From contig JAEOAD010000040.1 of NCBI GenBank assembly GCA_036365145.1, positions 11,410,501 to 11,474,500 on the forward strand: DNA of 64,000 bases. The letters are read 5' to 3'. Positions 43,519 through 54,842 of the stretch are shown here, in pieces. The translations under genes and the position numbers were made by a program. This DNA is from Orientallactaga sibirica (lineage: Eukaryota; Chordata; Mammalia; Rodentia; Dipodidae). The notes below the pieces were generated by a model that saw nothing but the letters and a program-made list of their open reading frames with translations, made no database searches and was not told where the DNA came from. Position 1 is the first letter of the stretch, and each line of letters starts with the position of its first letter.

Positions 43519-44351
43519 TTTTCAATCGCAATACTGAGGAAAATACTCTGAATATGTAAGTTCAAGTTAAATGAAGATACTAATGGATGAAGTGGAGGTA
43601 ATTTTAACACCTTTTATATATGGAAATCATTCAAAAATGCAAGATATCTTGAAGTAAGTTTGGAAGTATTTCTATATGTACAGAAGTATTTGATTTGAAG
43701 GAAATAGTAATGTATAAGAATCTGTTGTACTTAAATATGGAAAAGTATATAAAAGGAAAAGAGAATATTGTGCTCTACTTAGGACCTGTTGAAAAAGTGA
43801 AATGCCTAGTATGCTCTTGATGATAAAATATTTAATAATCTTACTTAAAGGCAACCTATTTGACCTTTTTGGTTTTGACTATGCCTATTTTATGTAAGTT
43901 AAGAAGGACACTATTTATAGTAGATATTTTACATTTACTAGTACATAGACAAATTCATGATTATACTACTTGTGAGTCTATTAGACTTATAGTATAAATT
44001 ACTTGGGATTTGGAATAGTGTCTGGAAAATAGAAGAATTAAAATTAATATGTATTTAATGATTATTTGAAAATACCTGTTCATTTTGAAATGATGGGTAG
44101 AGATTGGTGGATTCAGCATTGAAAATCATGGTTTGAATCAGACTCAATCCCTCAATATGTTATTAAAGACTCAAATTTATGTTTCAGTAAGTTTATAAAT
44201 TGTTACATCTTAGTCCTTAAAGGCTTAAATATTTTTGAAGCCATATAAAAGGTCACAGAACTGATGGAATATGAGTTGCTGATATTTAGCTCCTCAAAGT
44301 AATAGCAATTTGAGTGACTATCCATGTATGCAAATACCTTTACAAGAGCTG
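43519..44351. other. No recognisable gene or repeat
   Basis: AT-rich unassigned DNA. A 60-codon minus-strand ORF has no domain. Confidence 0.45.
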
Positions 44352-44366
44352 AGAAATACAGTTGAG

Positions 44367-44580
44367 GGCTGGAGAGATGGCTTAGCGGTTAAGGCATTTG
44401 CCTGCAAAGCCAAAGGATCCCGGTTTGATTCTCCGGGACTCATGGAAGCCAGATGCACAAGGGAGTGCATGCATCTGGAGTTCATTTGCAGTGGCTGGAG
44501 CGCCTGGCATCCACATTCTCTCCCCCCCCCCCCCCGCCTCTTTTTCTCTTTCAAATAAATAAATAAAATATATTTAAAAA
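44367..44580 (+). mobile_element. Dip-like SINE
   Basis: Plus-strand copy with a head close to consensus (GGCTGGAGAGATGGCTTAGC) and a C15 run in the CT tract near 44521. Perfect target duplications AGAAATACAGTTGAG at 44352-44366 and 44581-44595. Confidence 0.97.
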
Positions 44581-44659
44581 AGAAATACAGTTGAGACAGT
44601 CTAGTAACCAAGTAGACCACACAATTGAGTAAAAACAGATTGAAGATCATAGAATGGAG

Positions 44660-46780
44660 TCCTACATGACCTGTCACTGTTCCCCCAAGGCTGTGTGGCT
44701 CAGAACATTAAGAGAAATCCTTGGTGTGGGGGCAGCAGGGGTCCCCACTTTTCCACAGACACTATAACAAGGGCTTCCTCAGCAGCAGATCATTCCACAG
44801 ACTCCCAGTCTTAAGGCTGCCCTTTGACCCAGACTTCACATGCAGACCAAGGTTCAAGAACAGGTGCCAAATGCTACAAAACCGGCTTCCGGCTATAGGC
44901 ACATCCATGTGGACAGAGTTGAGGGCAGACCCACTTTCTAGATGAACCCTGTGAACTCGGGGTCCAGAAATGCCCCTTTGGATAGATGACTCCACCCCTG
45001 AATTAGTCCCATGTTGGTTGTCATGGGTTTGGAATCCAGGCTCATTCTCTGAGATACATGTCCTAGTCCACCACTGTTAATCTTGTTCTATTTTGGCATC
45101 TATTGACCCAAAGTGTAGGCTCACCCCTGTAGATCATGCCATCCCCAAACCCATGCTGCAGAACTTCTCTCATAGTTCAGGTTCCAAAGGTACCCATGTA
45201 CATGAAAAGCCCAGGCACCCTCTGGTGGACTCAGGTATGCTCTCTCCTGTCTATTAAGCAAATAACCATATTGGACCATGGAGTCCTGAATAAGTCCAGC
45301 TAACAGCCCTGCTGCACAGCAGCCTGTGATCTCTGGCAAGCTGAATGTGAATGGTTTATCCTTTCAAAGCCTTTCTGTAAATACTGGAAGAAATCCCTAC
45401 TTCAAATATGCAGACCCTACTGCAAGGCCCCAAGACTCATGAGTAACCACACAGATCCCCAAGGGGACAAAACAATGCCCATAAAGCATAAAGCAAAGGT
45501 AACTGAGAGAGAATACAAGAGAACCATATTAATCATACTGTGATAGTTTCCCTCAGTGAGCTGTGGGAGAACACAAATAGACAACTACCCAGGCTCAGTT
45601 GAAGCTGAAATTACATTGCTATAAGCCCATTGTTAAGTTCAAAATAACATACCTCGGAGAGGGTAGATATAATAAAAGCATGAATGAAAATATCACCGTG
45701 GAATACATTAATTTGCATTAAAAGTATGCATGAATAATTATCATCATAATTAAGACAATGCAATGTATATACCTAACCTACCAAATAGTATAGTTGAGAA
45801 ACACAATATACTATAGAATATTGGTTGTTTACATTCATAGTTTTGTGGCTGACTGGTGAGCTGTGGCTTTCTGCCAATGCCCAGTCCCCTCCCCAATGTA
45901 TGTTATTTTCAACTCAACAATGGGCTCAGAACAATGTAACTTCAAATTTAAAATTGAAAATGGGCTTCAACTGGACAGAAAGCATTTATATGAAACTATC
46001 CTAAGTCTAACCATTATAAGTTGGGGACTGCCTATAACTAAAATTAGAAAGCCAATGATCAAACAACATCAGAAGTTCAACGAAGAGAAAGATACCAGTC
46101 AAAAGAGTCAAGCATACAGTTCTGGAGCTGTGACTACAATGATTGACCTAAAACGTGTCTGAGAATTTCAACAGAAATTTTATCAAGAAGAAGAGAAAAG
46201 TGAGCTCAAAGATAGACTGTTTGAAATTATTCAGGCAGAGGAACAAAAAGAAGAAGAATAAAAAAACAACATGAAAAAGAATGAAGAAATTACCTGGGGC
46301 TTTTAGCACTTACTCATACACATGTTGGGGTTCAAAATGATGAGAGAAATGGGAAATAAGTGAAAATAGAAAGATGGAAATCTTTCCAAATGGGTAGACA
46401 AAATGAACATCAGAATTGTGAGATTTAAAAGGCCTCAAAGAAATGAAGCACGAAACAGCTTTGCCAAGACATGTGCGCATCAGTAGTTACAGGCGGAGAG
46501 AAAATGTTGAGGGCTGAAGAACGTTGTCAGGGAATATCAGGACAGAAATATTGTTAGGTCAGGAATAAAGATGACAAATTGAAAATAGTGCAAGAAAAGA
46601 AACAAATAAACAAAATCCAAAAGTCAGCTGTCAACCAAGATGACTATGCTTGGCCACACTGTCCTTTAGAAACAAAGAAGATTTGGTATTTTCCTTCAGC
46701 CAACAAAAATTGGGGTTCAATAGTAGTAGAATCAGCACGCGAACAATTTCAAACACAATGAAAATATGAGCAATTTTTTT
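44660..46780 (+). mobile_element. Decayed L1 5' UTR and ORF1 region
   Basis: A GC-richer leading part (44660-45540) with GACCATGGAGTCCTGAATAA and CCCTGCTGCACAGCAGCCTG resembles the 5' UTR of older mammalian L1s. Downstream, AAAGAATGAAGAAATTACCT, GAAATCTTTCCAAATGGGTA, AAATGAACATCAGAATTGTG and GGCGGAGAGAAAATGTTGAG fall in the order of L1 ORF1. The reading frame is destroyed; the longest ORFs (99 and 60 codons) are fragments or chance. Confidence 0.5.
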
Positions 46781-46789
46781 TTTGCATGT

Positions 46790-47210
46790 GTGCATGTGTA
46801 CTGTGTACATGGTGGTGATAGTGGTGGTTGTGTGTGTGTGGTATTCATGACAGACATGCCTGTAGCAGGATTGGCTCACCTCGAGTGGCCAGAGAAGACC
46901 TGGTGTCTCCCTCATTGCTCTCCCACCAGCTCATTCTTACTTGGGCTGGAGTTTCTTTACTTAATTGAATTTAATTTAGCTATTTACAAGGAAGAGGAAG
47001 GGAGAGAGAAGGAATATGACTGCACCAGGGCTTCTAGATCCTGCAGCTTGTTAATTATGCGAGTCCCTGCAACTCTCTGGCCTTTGATCCTTGTTGGAAA
47101 CTCAGGTTACAGATGGGCAAGGCCTTGTCCAGCTCTTTATATGGGTCTTGAGGACCAAGCTTGAACTGTCTCTCTGGCCTCCTCAGGCCCTCATGCTTGC
47201 TCCTTCCCCA
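46790..47210 (-). mobile_element. Degenerate SINE cluster (B3-like with Dip-like insert)
   Basis: A TG-rich left part (GCATGTGTGCATGTGTACTG, GTTGTGTGTGTGTGG) and a right part (CTCAGGTTACAGATGGGC, CCTCAGGCCCTCATGCTTGC) look like a minus-strand B3-like element. About 46970-47100 (GAAGGAATATGACTGCACCA) looks like an inserted Dip-like piece. Boundaries are uncertain. A 132-codon ORF across it is spurious. Confidence 0.4.
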
Positions 47211-47329
47211 CCCACAGTGAACTATTATTCATGAAACAGTTATTCCCACCCACATAGGATTGAGGAATGGGAAGGGATTTTTGGGGTGGGGTTTATGCCT
47301 GCAAGAGAGATTGAAGTTTCCATTATGGG

Positions 47330-47566
47330 GAGCTGGAGTCATGGTTTAGCTATTAAGGCATTTGCCTACAAAGCTAAAAGACCCCGGTTCGTTTCCCCAA
47401 GACCCACATAAGCCAGATGCACAAGGTAGTGCATACATCTGGGGTTCATTTGCGGTGGCTGGAGCCTCTGGCACACCCATTCTCTTTCTCATTATCTGTT
47501 TATTTCTCTCTCTTAGTCTCCTGAAATAAGTGAATAAATAAATAAATAAATTAAAATGTTGAAAAA
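47330..47566 (+). mobile_element. Dip-like SINE
   Basis: Plus-strand copy with a diverged head (GAGCTGGAGTCATGGTTTAG). Target duplications TTCCATTATGGG (47318-47329) and TTCCATTATGAG (47567-47578). Confidence 0.92.
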
Positions 47567-47714
47567 TTCCATTATGAGTAATTCCTGTTCATTAAAATGC
47601 GGAGAAATAATAGACATGGATTTTGACATTAGATTATTTTGTTGTTCAAACCCCCTGCTAAATGTTGACTGACTTTATTGTCCCCTTGCTGTCCCATTCA
47701 CATGCAATCTTTTT

Positions 47715-47854
47715 TTCAAGGTAAGGTCTCACTCTAGTCCAGGATGACCTGGAATTCACTATATAGTCTCAGGGTGGCCTTGAACACATGATGATCCTCC
47801 TATCTCTGCCTCCCCAGTGCTACGATTAAAGGTGTGCATCACCACGCCAGGCCT
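47715..47854 (-). mobile_element. B1 SINE
   Basis: Minus-strand B1, moderately diverged, from TCAAGGTAAGGTCTCACTCT to CATCACCACGCCAGGC. Target duplication around ACATGCAATCTTTTT (from 47700) and AAATGCAATTTTTAG (47856-47870). Confidence 0.93.
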
Positions 47855-47870
47855 CAAATGCAATTTTTAG

Positions 47871-49109
47871 ACACCTGTTATCGAGACAGAAGATTGTTTT
47901 GTTAAAAAAACCTTTAGAACATGCCTGACCCTTATATTCCCACAGCAGGAAAAACAGTAAAACAGCTCAAAATCGATTAAAATGTATTGTATATAAGATC
48001 TACTTTTGTTTTCCACTTATCTTAAGAAAACACAAGTTATTTGATGATGGAGTCCATTTGCTTTGAGTCGTGTCTTAGCAAAGGTTTTCAGACGGAGAAG
48101 TCTTTGAAGCACATCTTGGCTGAGACATGGAAAAAAAAATTGGCTATAAAGCTGACAAGTTTGCTACCACAGCTCTTCCAGAATATGCGAAGAAACAGGA
48201 AGCTTTCTTAATTACAATGAACAGTGACCAAAGCCTGCTTCCTTTTTACCACATTGTGTTTGGTATTGCCCACCTCTCTATTGAGATACTGTAACCTGTG
48301 CCCTCAGCCTTGAAATGGAACATTAGCATACTACATCCAAACAGTATATTTCAACAGGATTATATTTAGTCCTCAAAGAGCAAAACTGGAGTGAAATAGA
48401 ATCATAATACTCTGCTTCTCCATGAAAGTATTGGGAATGTGGCAAAGCCAGTAACCAACAAGACCTGATATGTGGAGGTCATCAACTTGGTATGATATTC
48501 TGAAGGTTTCTTTCTTTGTCTTTTTTTTTTCTTCTTTCCACATTTTCTTTCCCCAAAAGGAAAACACACAAAACAACACAGAAAAATAGAAGCACAGGAT
48601 TTCAGCAAACATTTTGCCTTAGTGGGGAAGATTCTAAGGGGTAGTGCTTGACTTGACTCATTATTCAGGCTGCCTACAATGGAGCTTATTATTGCCTTGA
48701 AACAGCATAACAGTAAAAGGACGAGATATGTGTCAGGGAGCCAAATAAATAATGGCTGTTTCCTGAGCTGGAACACAAAGTAAGTTTCTAAAGATATAAA
48801 TTGTAGATTCCCTGTTATCATTCCAACATGCTGGATATTGACATCTTGCCAATTATGTCAGCTTTACCTCTGCATCCTACATAAGCATACTGTAGCTAGA
48901 GTCTTGGTACAATCACTTCAGTGCATGTATGGCGACTTTTCAAATATTTAGTGACTTGGTAATAGAAAATAATCCAAGAATACCTCTACCTTCCATCTAT
49001 ATATTCTAAAAGGACATATCCACACCTTCAGAACCCTTTGGTTCTTTAATTAACACTGCTAGTCAGATAAATTTATTTCACACTAGCATCTGCTGTCTTT
49101 TGTTCTGAA
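47871..49109. other. No recognisable gene or repeat
   Basis: 1.2 kb of unassigned DNA. ORFs of 79 and 139 codons on the minus strand at 48373-48821 overlap in different frames, with a Lys/Arg-rich part from a T-rich tract and no domain. Confidence 0.4.
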
Positions 49110-49255
49110 AATTATTTATTTATTTGAGGGAGGTAGGGAGGTGCAGGGGGATACCAGGGTCTCTTGCTGCTACAAGCAAATGCCAGACCAGCTGTACGTG
49201 GGTGTCTGGGTAATTGAAATTTGACCGAACAGCTTTGCAAGCAAGCACCTTTAAA
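49110..49255 (-). mobile_element. Old Dip/B2-like SINE fragment
   Basis: TTATTTATTTATTTGAGGGA, ACCAGGGTCTCTTGCTGCT, TGTACGTGGGTGTCTGGG and TTTGCAAGCAAGCACCTTTA match a minus-strand SINE. The final TAAGCCATCTCTCCAG head is lost. Confidence 0.65.
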
Positions 49256-49298
49256 TCCAGACTGTGGTAAAGACTTGAATTTAAAAATATAGATAACT

Positions 49299-49498
49299 GG
49301 GCTGGAGAGAAGGCTTAGTTTAGTTAAGGTGCTTGCTTGCAAAGCCTAAGGACCCAGGTTTGATTGCCCAGTACCCACATAAGCCAGATGCACAAGGTGG
49401 CACATGAATCTGGTGTTTGTTTGCAGCAGCTGTAGGCCCTGGAGTGCCCATTCCCTCCCTTTCTCTCTCTCCCAAATAAATAAATAAAATATTTTTTA
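49299..49498 (+). mobile_element. Dip-like SINE
   Basis: Plus-strand copy with a small change in the head (AGGCTTAGTTTAGTTAAGG). Target duplications AAATATAGATAACT (49285-49298) and AAATGTAGATAATT (from about 49498). Confidence 0.93.
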
Positions 49499-49663
49499 AA
49501 TGTAGATAATTAACATAGATGATTTCTATTACCATTCAAGTTTTAACCTTACTAAGGAATCACAGATGATATTATTACCCATAAAATTGGTCAGTTAGTA
49601 TGGTCTTAGAAAACACAAAGTACAGTAGACAGATTAACTGATAAGTGTTCAAAGAAGGCTCTG

Positions 49664-49872
49664 GGACTGGAGGGATGGCTTAGTGGTTAAGGCACTTGCC
49701 TGAAAAGCCAAAGGACCCAGGTTTAATTCCCCAGGACCCACATAAGGCAAATGCACAAGATGGCACAAGCATCTGGAATTTGTTTGCAGTGGTTGGAGAT
49801 CTTGGCATGCCCATTCACTTTGTATCTGTGTGTGAGTGTCTCTGTATCCTCTCAAATAAATAAATAAAAATA
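49664..49872 (+). mobile_element. Dip-like SINE
   Basis: Plus-strand copy (GGGACTGGAGGGATGGCTTA) in which the CT tract has become TGTATCTGTGTGTGAGTGTC. Target duplications AAAGAAGGCTCTG and AAAGAAGGCACTG. Confidence 0.93.
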
Positions 49873-49885
49873 AAAGAAGGCACTG

Positions 49886-50529
49886 ATTGTAGAGGTGTAA
49901 GTGGAGTTAAGAGAAGCAAGACAGAATGATGAGGTGTTTATCGATGACTTGAGAGCCTGATGGGAAAGAGTAGAGACTAGGTGCATCAGAGCCCATTGGT
50001 TAATGTGGATCCTGAAATGCTAATAACCGTTATGGACACCCACCCAGGACCAGAGACACAGTCAGAATAAGGATAAGAGGTAAGTTTAAGTGAAATTTAG
50101 CGTCTGATGCCATTTGCATCTTTAACCCATTCCCCTGGCAAGGTTTCCTAGTGGTTTTATTCGGCCAAAAGAAAGGAGATTCAGAGTGATGTAGATCTGG
50201 CACCAAATGTATGCAGAATGGTCAAAGTAAATAATCGATAACCTGTATGATCTATTCCTTGTTTTATTTTTTCCAATTAGCATTCATTTCTGTTCTTCAT
50301 TTTGATGGGAAAAATCTAAAAAAAGAAATTAGCACCTCTCAAGTATAATGAGAAAACAAAATCTAGCCGCCCACCTCCTCACCTTCAGGTGATGCAAGTG
50401 GAGTTAGAATCCCACAGGTAACTTGACTGCAATGTCACTCTACACCAGTGCCCTCCATACAAAGAAGCGAGTCTGATGACTGAACAGAGAACTCATAATT
50501 GACATCATTTCATTGATTATAGTGTCCAT
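49886..50529. other. No recognisable gene or repeat
   Basis: Unassigned DNA between the SINE at 49664 and the old B1-like element. No ORF or repeat recognised. Confidence 0.4.
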
Positions 50530-50690
50530 TTTGTTTATTTGTTTGTTTTGTTTTGTTTTGTTTTTTGCTTTATTTTTGAAGACAGGATCTTGTTATATAG
50601 CCCAGTTTGGTCTTGAATTCAGTGCCTTCTTTTGTCTGCCACTCAAATGCAGTACAGGTGTGTGCCAGTGTCTCACCCATGGTGACAAAC
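50530..50690 (-). mobile_element. Old B1-like SINE
   Basis: A (TTTTG)n run (50541-50565) followed by TTGAAGACAGGATCTTGTTA, TAGCCCAGTTTGGTCTTGAA and ACAGGTGTGTGCCAGTGTC, a diverged 7SL-derived monomer in antisense. Confidence 0.6.
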
Positions 50691-51085
50691 TTTATATCTC
50701 GTTGTAAGTCTTTGCTTAGAAAGCTTTGTAAAACTTAAACTTTTCTGCAGTAATCACCCATTTTATGTTCCCTTTATTCTCTGCCACAATTAGGTGAGGA
50801 TTGTTTTCCCTTATGGGGTGACACAAACCTCCATGGCTATAGGACTGAAGTCTCCCAAAATATTACTTCAATTACTCATGGGCAACCAATAATAGAGTAG
50901 ATGTACTAAAATGTGACATGATGGGTTGTTGGGATTTCAAAATTTCCTTTGTCTCCACTAGTGGCAGCAATGGCAGTATCTTTGGCAATTAAATTAATTG
51001 TTCAGACCACTACACTTACAGTTTTCTTGGCCTGTTGGTTCATCAAAATGAGAACTCCAGGTTAGCTAAAGGTCAATCACAATTT
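50691..51085. other. No recognisable gene or repeat
   Basis: Unassigned DNA; nothing recognised. Confidence 0.4.
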
Positions 51086-51262
51086 ATTTTTTAAATATTT
51101 TTATTTATTTATTGGGGTGGGGGGTAGAAAAAGGAGGAGGGAGAGGAAGAGGAGGGAAGTAGTGGAGAGAGAGAGAGACAGAATGGATACAGGCATACCA
51201 GAGCCCCTTTCTGTTGCAAACAAATTCTAGATGCCTGTGTCACTTTGTGCCTCTTTGGTATT
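51086..51262 (-). mobile_element. Dip-like SINE, head lost
   Basis: TTTTTATTTATTTATTGGGG, GGCATACCAGAGCCCCTTTC and CAAATTCTAGATGCCTGTGT identify the tail two-thirds of a minus-strand copy. It stops after GTGCCTC, without the tRNA-like head. Confidence 0.7.
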
Positions 51263-51297
51263 CCTTGTATGTAAAGAATCTTAAAATTGTGTTTTCT

Positions 51298-51547
51298 TTT
51301 TGTTGTTGTTGTTGCTGTTGTTTATTTTTATTTATTTATTTGAGAGCAACAGACAGACAAAGAGGCAGAGAATGAAAGGGAGCAAGAGAGCAAATGGGCA
51401 CACCAGGGCCTCCAGCCACTGCAAACGATCTCCAGATGCATGTGCCCCCTTGTGCCTCTGGCTTACGTGGGTTCTGGGGATTTGAGCCTTGAACCGGGGT
51501 CCTTAGGCTTCACAAGCAAGCTTAACTTCTAAGCCATCTCTCCATCC
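51298..51547 (-). mobile_element. Dip-like SINE
   Basis: Complete minus-strand copy with a (GTT)n run at the left. Target duplications CTTAAAATTGTGTTTTCT (51280-51297) and CTTAACCTTGTGTTTTCT (51548-51565). Confidence 0.95.
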
Positions 51548-51826
51548 CTTAACCTTGTGTTTTCTCCCCCCTTCCAATGTGTATGTGTGTGCGCGTGAGC
51601 ACGCATGCACGCTACATGTCTGTGTACAAAATTTCCTGCCTTAGAAAGACATATATTTAATTAGGGCTCACTTACCTTCACTAGGATTTCATAACTAAAT
51701 GGAAATTCTGTGGTTCTGAGGTTAGGGCTAAGCATATGAATTTTTCAGGGATAGACAAGCGAACCCATAAGAGACCTTAGTGATTCACACGATGCATGGC
51801 TTAGGAGGTACATAGCAACTGTTCTT

Positions 51827-52046
51827 TTTTTTTTTTTTTAATTTTTTTGTTTAAGACAGACAGAGAAAGAGGCAGATAGACAGAGAGAATGAACCCTCCA
51901 GGGCCTCCAGCCACTGCAAACAAACTCCAGATGCATACACCCCCTTGTGCATCTGGCTTACGTGGGTCCTGGGGAATCAAGCCTCAAACTCAGGTCCTCA
52001 AGCTTCACAGGCAAGCGCTTAACCACTAAGCCATCTCTCTAGGCCC
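51827..52046 (-). mobile_element. Dip-like SINE
   Basis: Complete minus-strand copy. Perfect target duplications GCAACTGTTCTT at 51815-51826 and 52047-52058. It shares the CCTCAAACTCAGGTCCTCA B-box-region variant with 7919-8117. Confidence 0.96.
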
Positions 52047-52058
52047 GCAACTGTTCTT

Positions 52059-52847
52059 GAATGCATGTAGTGCTGGGTGGTTTTATTATTTAGAATATGT
52101 TTTATTTGGATTTATTTGTTCATGTATTCATTAATCCATCCATTCAGGGTTTTTTGTGGGTGGGGGGGAAATTGGGGCATAGCCTACCTACTAACCCCTA
52201 TGAAATTATCCTGAAAGCTATTAATTTAAATATAATAAGCTAGGATCCTTATGCTATTTGCCTGTAATGATTAATTAGTGATATATGAACTGGTGAATAT
52301 ACATATTGGGTGATACCCAGGTTCTACCTCAGAGATGTTGTTCCGGTAGTTTCAAGGACAGAGATCCCTCAAGCCTATAAATGTCATCTGACCTCTGACT
52401 GATCAGTTTTCTTCCTGCATCATGAGGTTTGATTAAAAAATTATTGCTTGAGCTGGTTACCTGGTAAGTGCCTTTCAAGCTCATAAAAGAATCCAGTCAA
52501 TTCAGAATCTAATTTTAATATTTGTCCCAATGATAACCTGCACATAAAAACAATTAAGACAATTTTTGCCAGTATCATTTGATTCATTTATCCAAATTAA
52601 TTGCTCTTGGCATCCTGCTGCCTGCTCTGTTACTTTCTGCATTTAAATCTATCTTTGCTTTCTAAAATTTTTAGGCAGATTTTATTTTCCAATAAACAGT
52701 GTCCAACATTTTTGAATATGAAAGAAAACAATCCTGGGACTTTTCAGTTTCGCCATCTTATTTTCTCCTGCCAAATCTCGAGTGCCAATAATGTGTTTAT
52801 AAGCTGTTCTGTAGGAGTTCTGTGTTCGACAGTTTAATAGTTACCCT
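52059..52847. other. No recognisable gene or repeat
   Basis: Unassigned DNA with a G-rich run near 52157-52170. A 78-codon ORF (52601-52837) has no domain. Confidence 0.45.
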
Positions 52848-53185
52848 CCCATTGCTGGGACAAACACCGGAACAGAAGTAGCTTATGAGAAGAAAGCTTA
52901 TTTTGGCTTATGCTTTAGAGAGGAAGTTTCATCATGGGGGTGGGGGGGGGGGGAAGCATAGTAGAGCAGACAGCTGGTGGGTCACATTTTGTATCAGCAT
53001 CAGGGACGGAGCACAAGAGTGAGTGAGGTATATTCAGTGGGGCCAGACTGACTAATAAACCTCAAGGTTTTCCCCCAGAGGAGACCCTCTTCCTTTAGTG
53101 AATCACCACGGCCCTACGGCCCCACAACTTTCTCAAATTATCAATTGGGGATGGAGTATTCAAAGCACATCCTGGCAGAGAGCCT
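52848..53185 (-). mobile_element. MaLR-type LTR
   Basis: Minus-strand LTR: TACCCTCCCATTGCTGGGAC, AAAGCTTATTTTGGCTTATG, GGAAGTTTCATCATGGGG, ending near GAGTATTCAAAGCACATCC. A G10 run lies near 52944. Confidence 0.7.
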
Positions 53186-53456
53186 GTGATAGAAGTTCAG
53201 TCAGCAGAGGGCGCAATGGAAGAAGCATGGGGTGGGGGACAGGATACAGTCCTTCAAAGGCACACCCATGTAACCAACTTCCTCCCAGTAGACCTCCTAA
53301 GCCATTAAATTACGGATCAATGGATTAATCCACTGATTAGATCAGTGCCCTCATGATTCAATCTCTTGCCAAAAACTCATCACCTTGCAACAAGACATTA
53401 GTAACAACATGAGCTTTTGTGTGTGTGTGGGGGGGGGTTATATCTAAACCATAAGA
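53186..53456 (-). mobile_element. MT-like LTR fragment
   Basis: CCTTCAAAGGCACACCCATG, AACTTCCTCCCAGTAGACC, GGATTAATCCACTGATTAGA and CCCTCATGATTCAATCTC follow the order of a rodent MT-type (ERVL-MaLR) LTR in antisense. It directly abuts the MaLR LTR on its left. A 76-codon ORF over the junction is spurious. Confidence 0.55.
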
Positions 53457-54643
53457 CCCATAATACCTTATAATGCAAATTTGTGTAGAAAACATTGGAA
53501 TTAAAGCCCATTCCATAAGGTGGGAACTGAGTTAGGAGTTTACACATTACATAAAATAAGTGTTCATATCATCATACACAAGGAAGCATTGAGTAATATT
53601 TTCTATAATTCCTTGCCTATTATGTAATCATTTCATCTTCAAGCTTTTTATAAACTCCATTTAACAAAAGAGTATTCCTTTAGAGATGGGATAATCTACC
53701 TCCTCAAAAAATGGTGGAGGATAGAATTAGATTTAGAAATACAGATGAACATCAGTCAGCTTCCAGAGGACCATACATCCCACCATGGGATGCTAGGTGG
53801 GCAGACCAGACCTTCCTCATACCATGGCTACCTTCTCAGCCTCAGTTGCTATCTAGACAGGTAACTTGATAATCCTGACTTACCTTTGGAATTTTTCTCT
53901 AGTGTTGAACACACAGAGGTGCTTTCCTTGTCACACTCATCGTTTCTTCTTGGTGGAACTTATTTCTCATTCAATATTTAGCTCTGCCTTGTGCTGGAAC
54001 ACTTTGTTAGGGAAGGTGATCTCTGACCTCACTGCCATTTCGTCTCCAGCAAAAAGAAGACTTCCTGATGATAATCTGCACATGTTTCTTTGTTAGATAA
54101 GTAAGAACATGCAAGTCATTGCTAAGCCCACAGAGTGCAAAGAAATGGTCCTCGTGACCATATTCCAATAAGCCTCAAGAACAATTCAAATTTAACAGTT
54201 TACAAAAGAAGTCTCTCCCTTTTGCTTCAAGTATTATGAAAATTGATGCAAGAGATAATAATACAATACCTTTTTAGAGGCCATTAACACTCCATGAAAT
54301 GCTTCCAAAATACATACATGTAATATAGTTTTTTTTTTGTACAAAGTTTTAAAAATACATGTATTTGGTTAAAATAAGAATTAGTACTCTAAAAGGCACT
54401 AGCTTGAGGTAATATTTTTCATTTTAATTGGGATTCTTATTGTTCACAGCATATGTTCTTATGTACTTTGAATGTACACTTTGTATCTCCCACTTTGGAG
54501 ACCATATTTATTAAATCAGAACTATTCACCTTAATCTGGTTTTAATGTCTGCATGAAACCAATAAGGAATAAAGTGGTTTTCATGTAAGCACATTAAACA
54601 CTCGATTCATATTAGGCTGATTAAGCAAAGTTCAATCTAGTAA
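53457..54643. other. No recognisable gene or repeat
   Basis: 1.2 kb of unassigned DNA. A 76-codon ORF (53866-54096) shows no domain. Confidence 0.45.
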
Positions 54644-54659
54644 GTCAGTGAAGTCATTC

Positions 54660-54826
54660 TTTTTATTCTATTTTATTTATTAGAGAGAGAGAAAGGCAAG
54701 CAGAGAGAGAAGGGAGGGAGAGAATGGGCATACCAAGGCCGTCAGCCGCTATAAATGAACTCCAGACACATGCACCACCTTGTGCATCTGGCTTATGTGG
54801 GACTTGGAGAGTAGAACCTGGGTCCT
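54660..54826 (-). mobile_element. 5'-truncated Dip-like SINE with target duplications
   Basis: A minus-strand copy that keeps the tail, the CT-rich tract and the middle but ends at GAACCTGGGTCCTT, lacking about the first 45 bases of the tRNA-like head. The flanks are near-identical: GTCAGTGAAGTCATTC (54644-54659) and GTCAGTCAAGTCATTC (54827-54842). The truncation therefore dates from insertion, not later deletion. Confidence 0.9.
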
Positions 54827-54842
54827 TGTCAGTCAAGTCATT

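Noticed and set aside
44367..44580. tRNA gene suggested by A- and B-box-like sequences in SINE heads
   Set aside because: The heads do not fold into an intact acceptor and anticodon arm by eye, and each is the start of a SINE with tail and target duplications.
48373..48821. Minus-strand ORFs of 79 and 139 codons as a small membrane protein
   Set aside because: Two frames overlap, the basic run comes from a T-rich tract, and no conserved motif is recognised.
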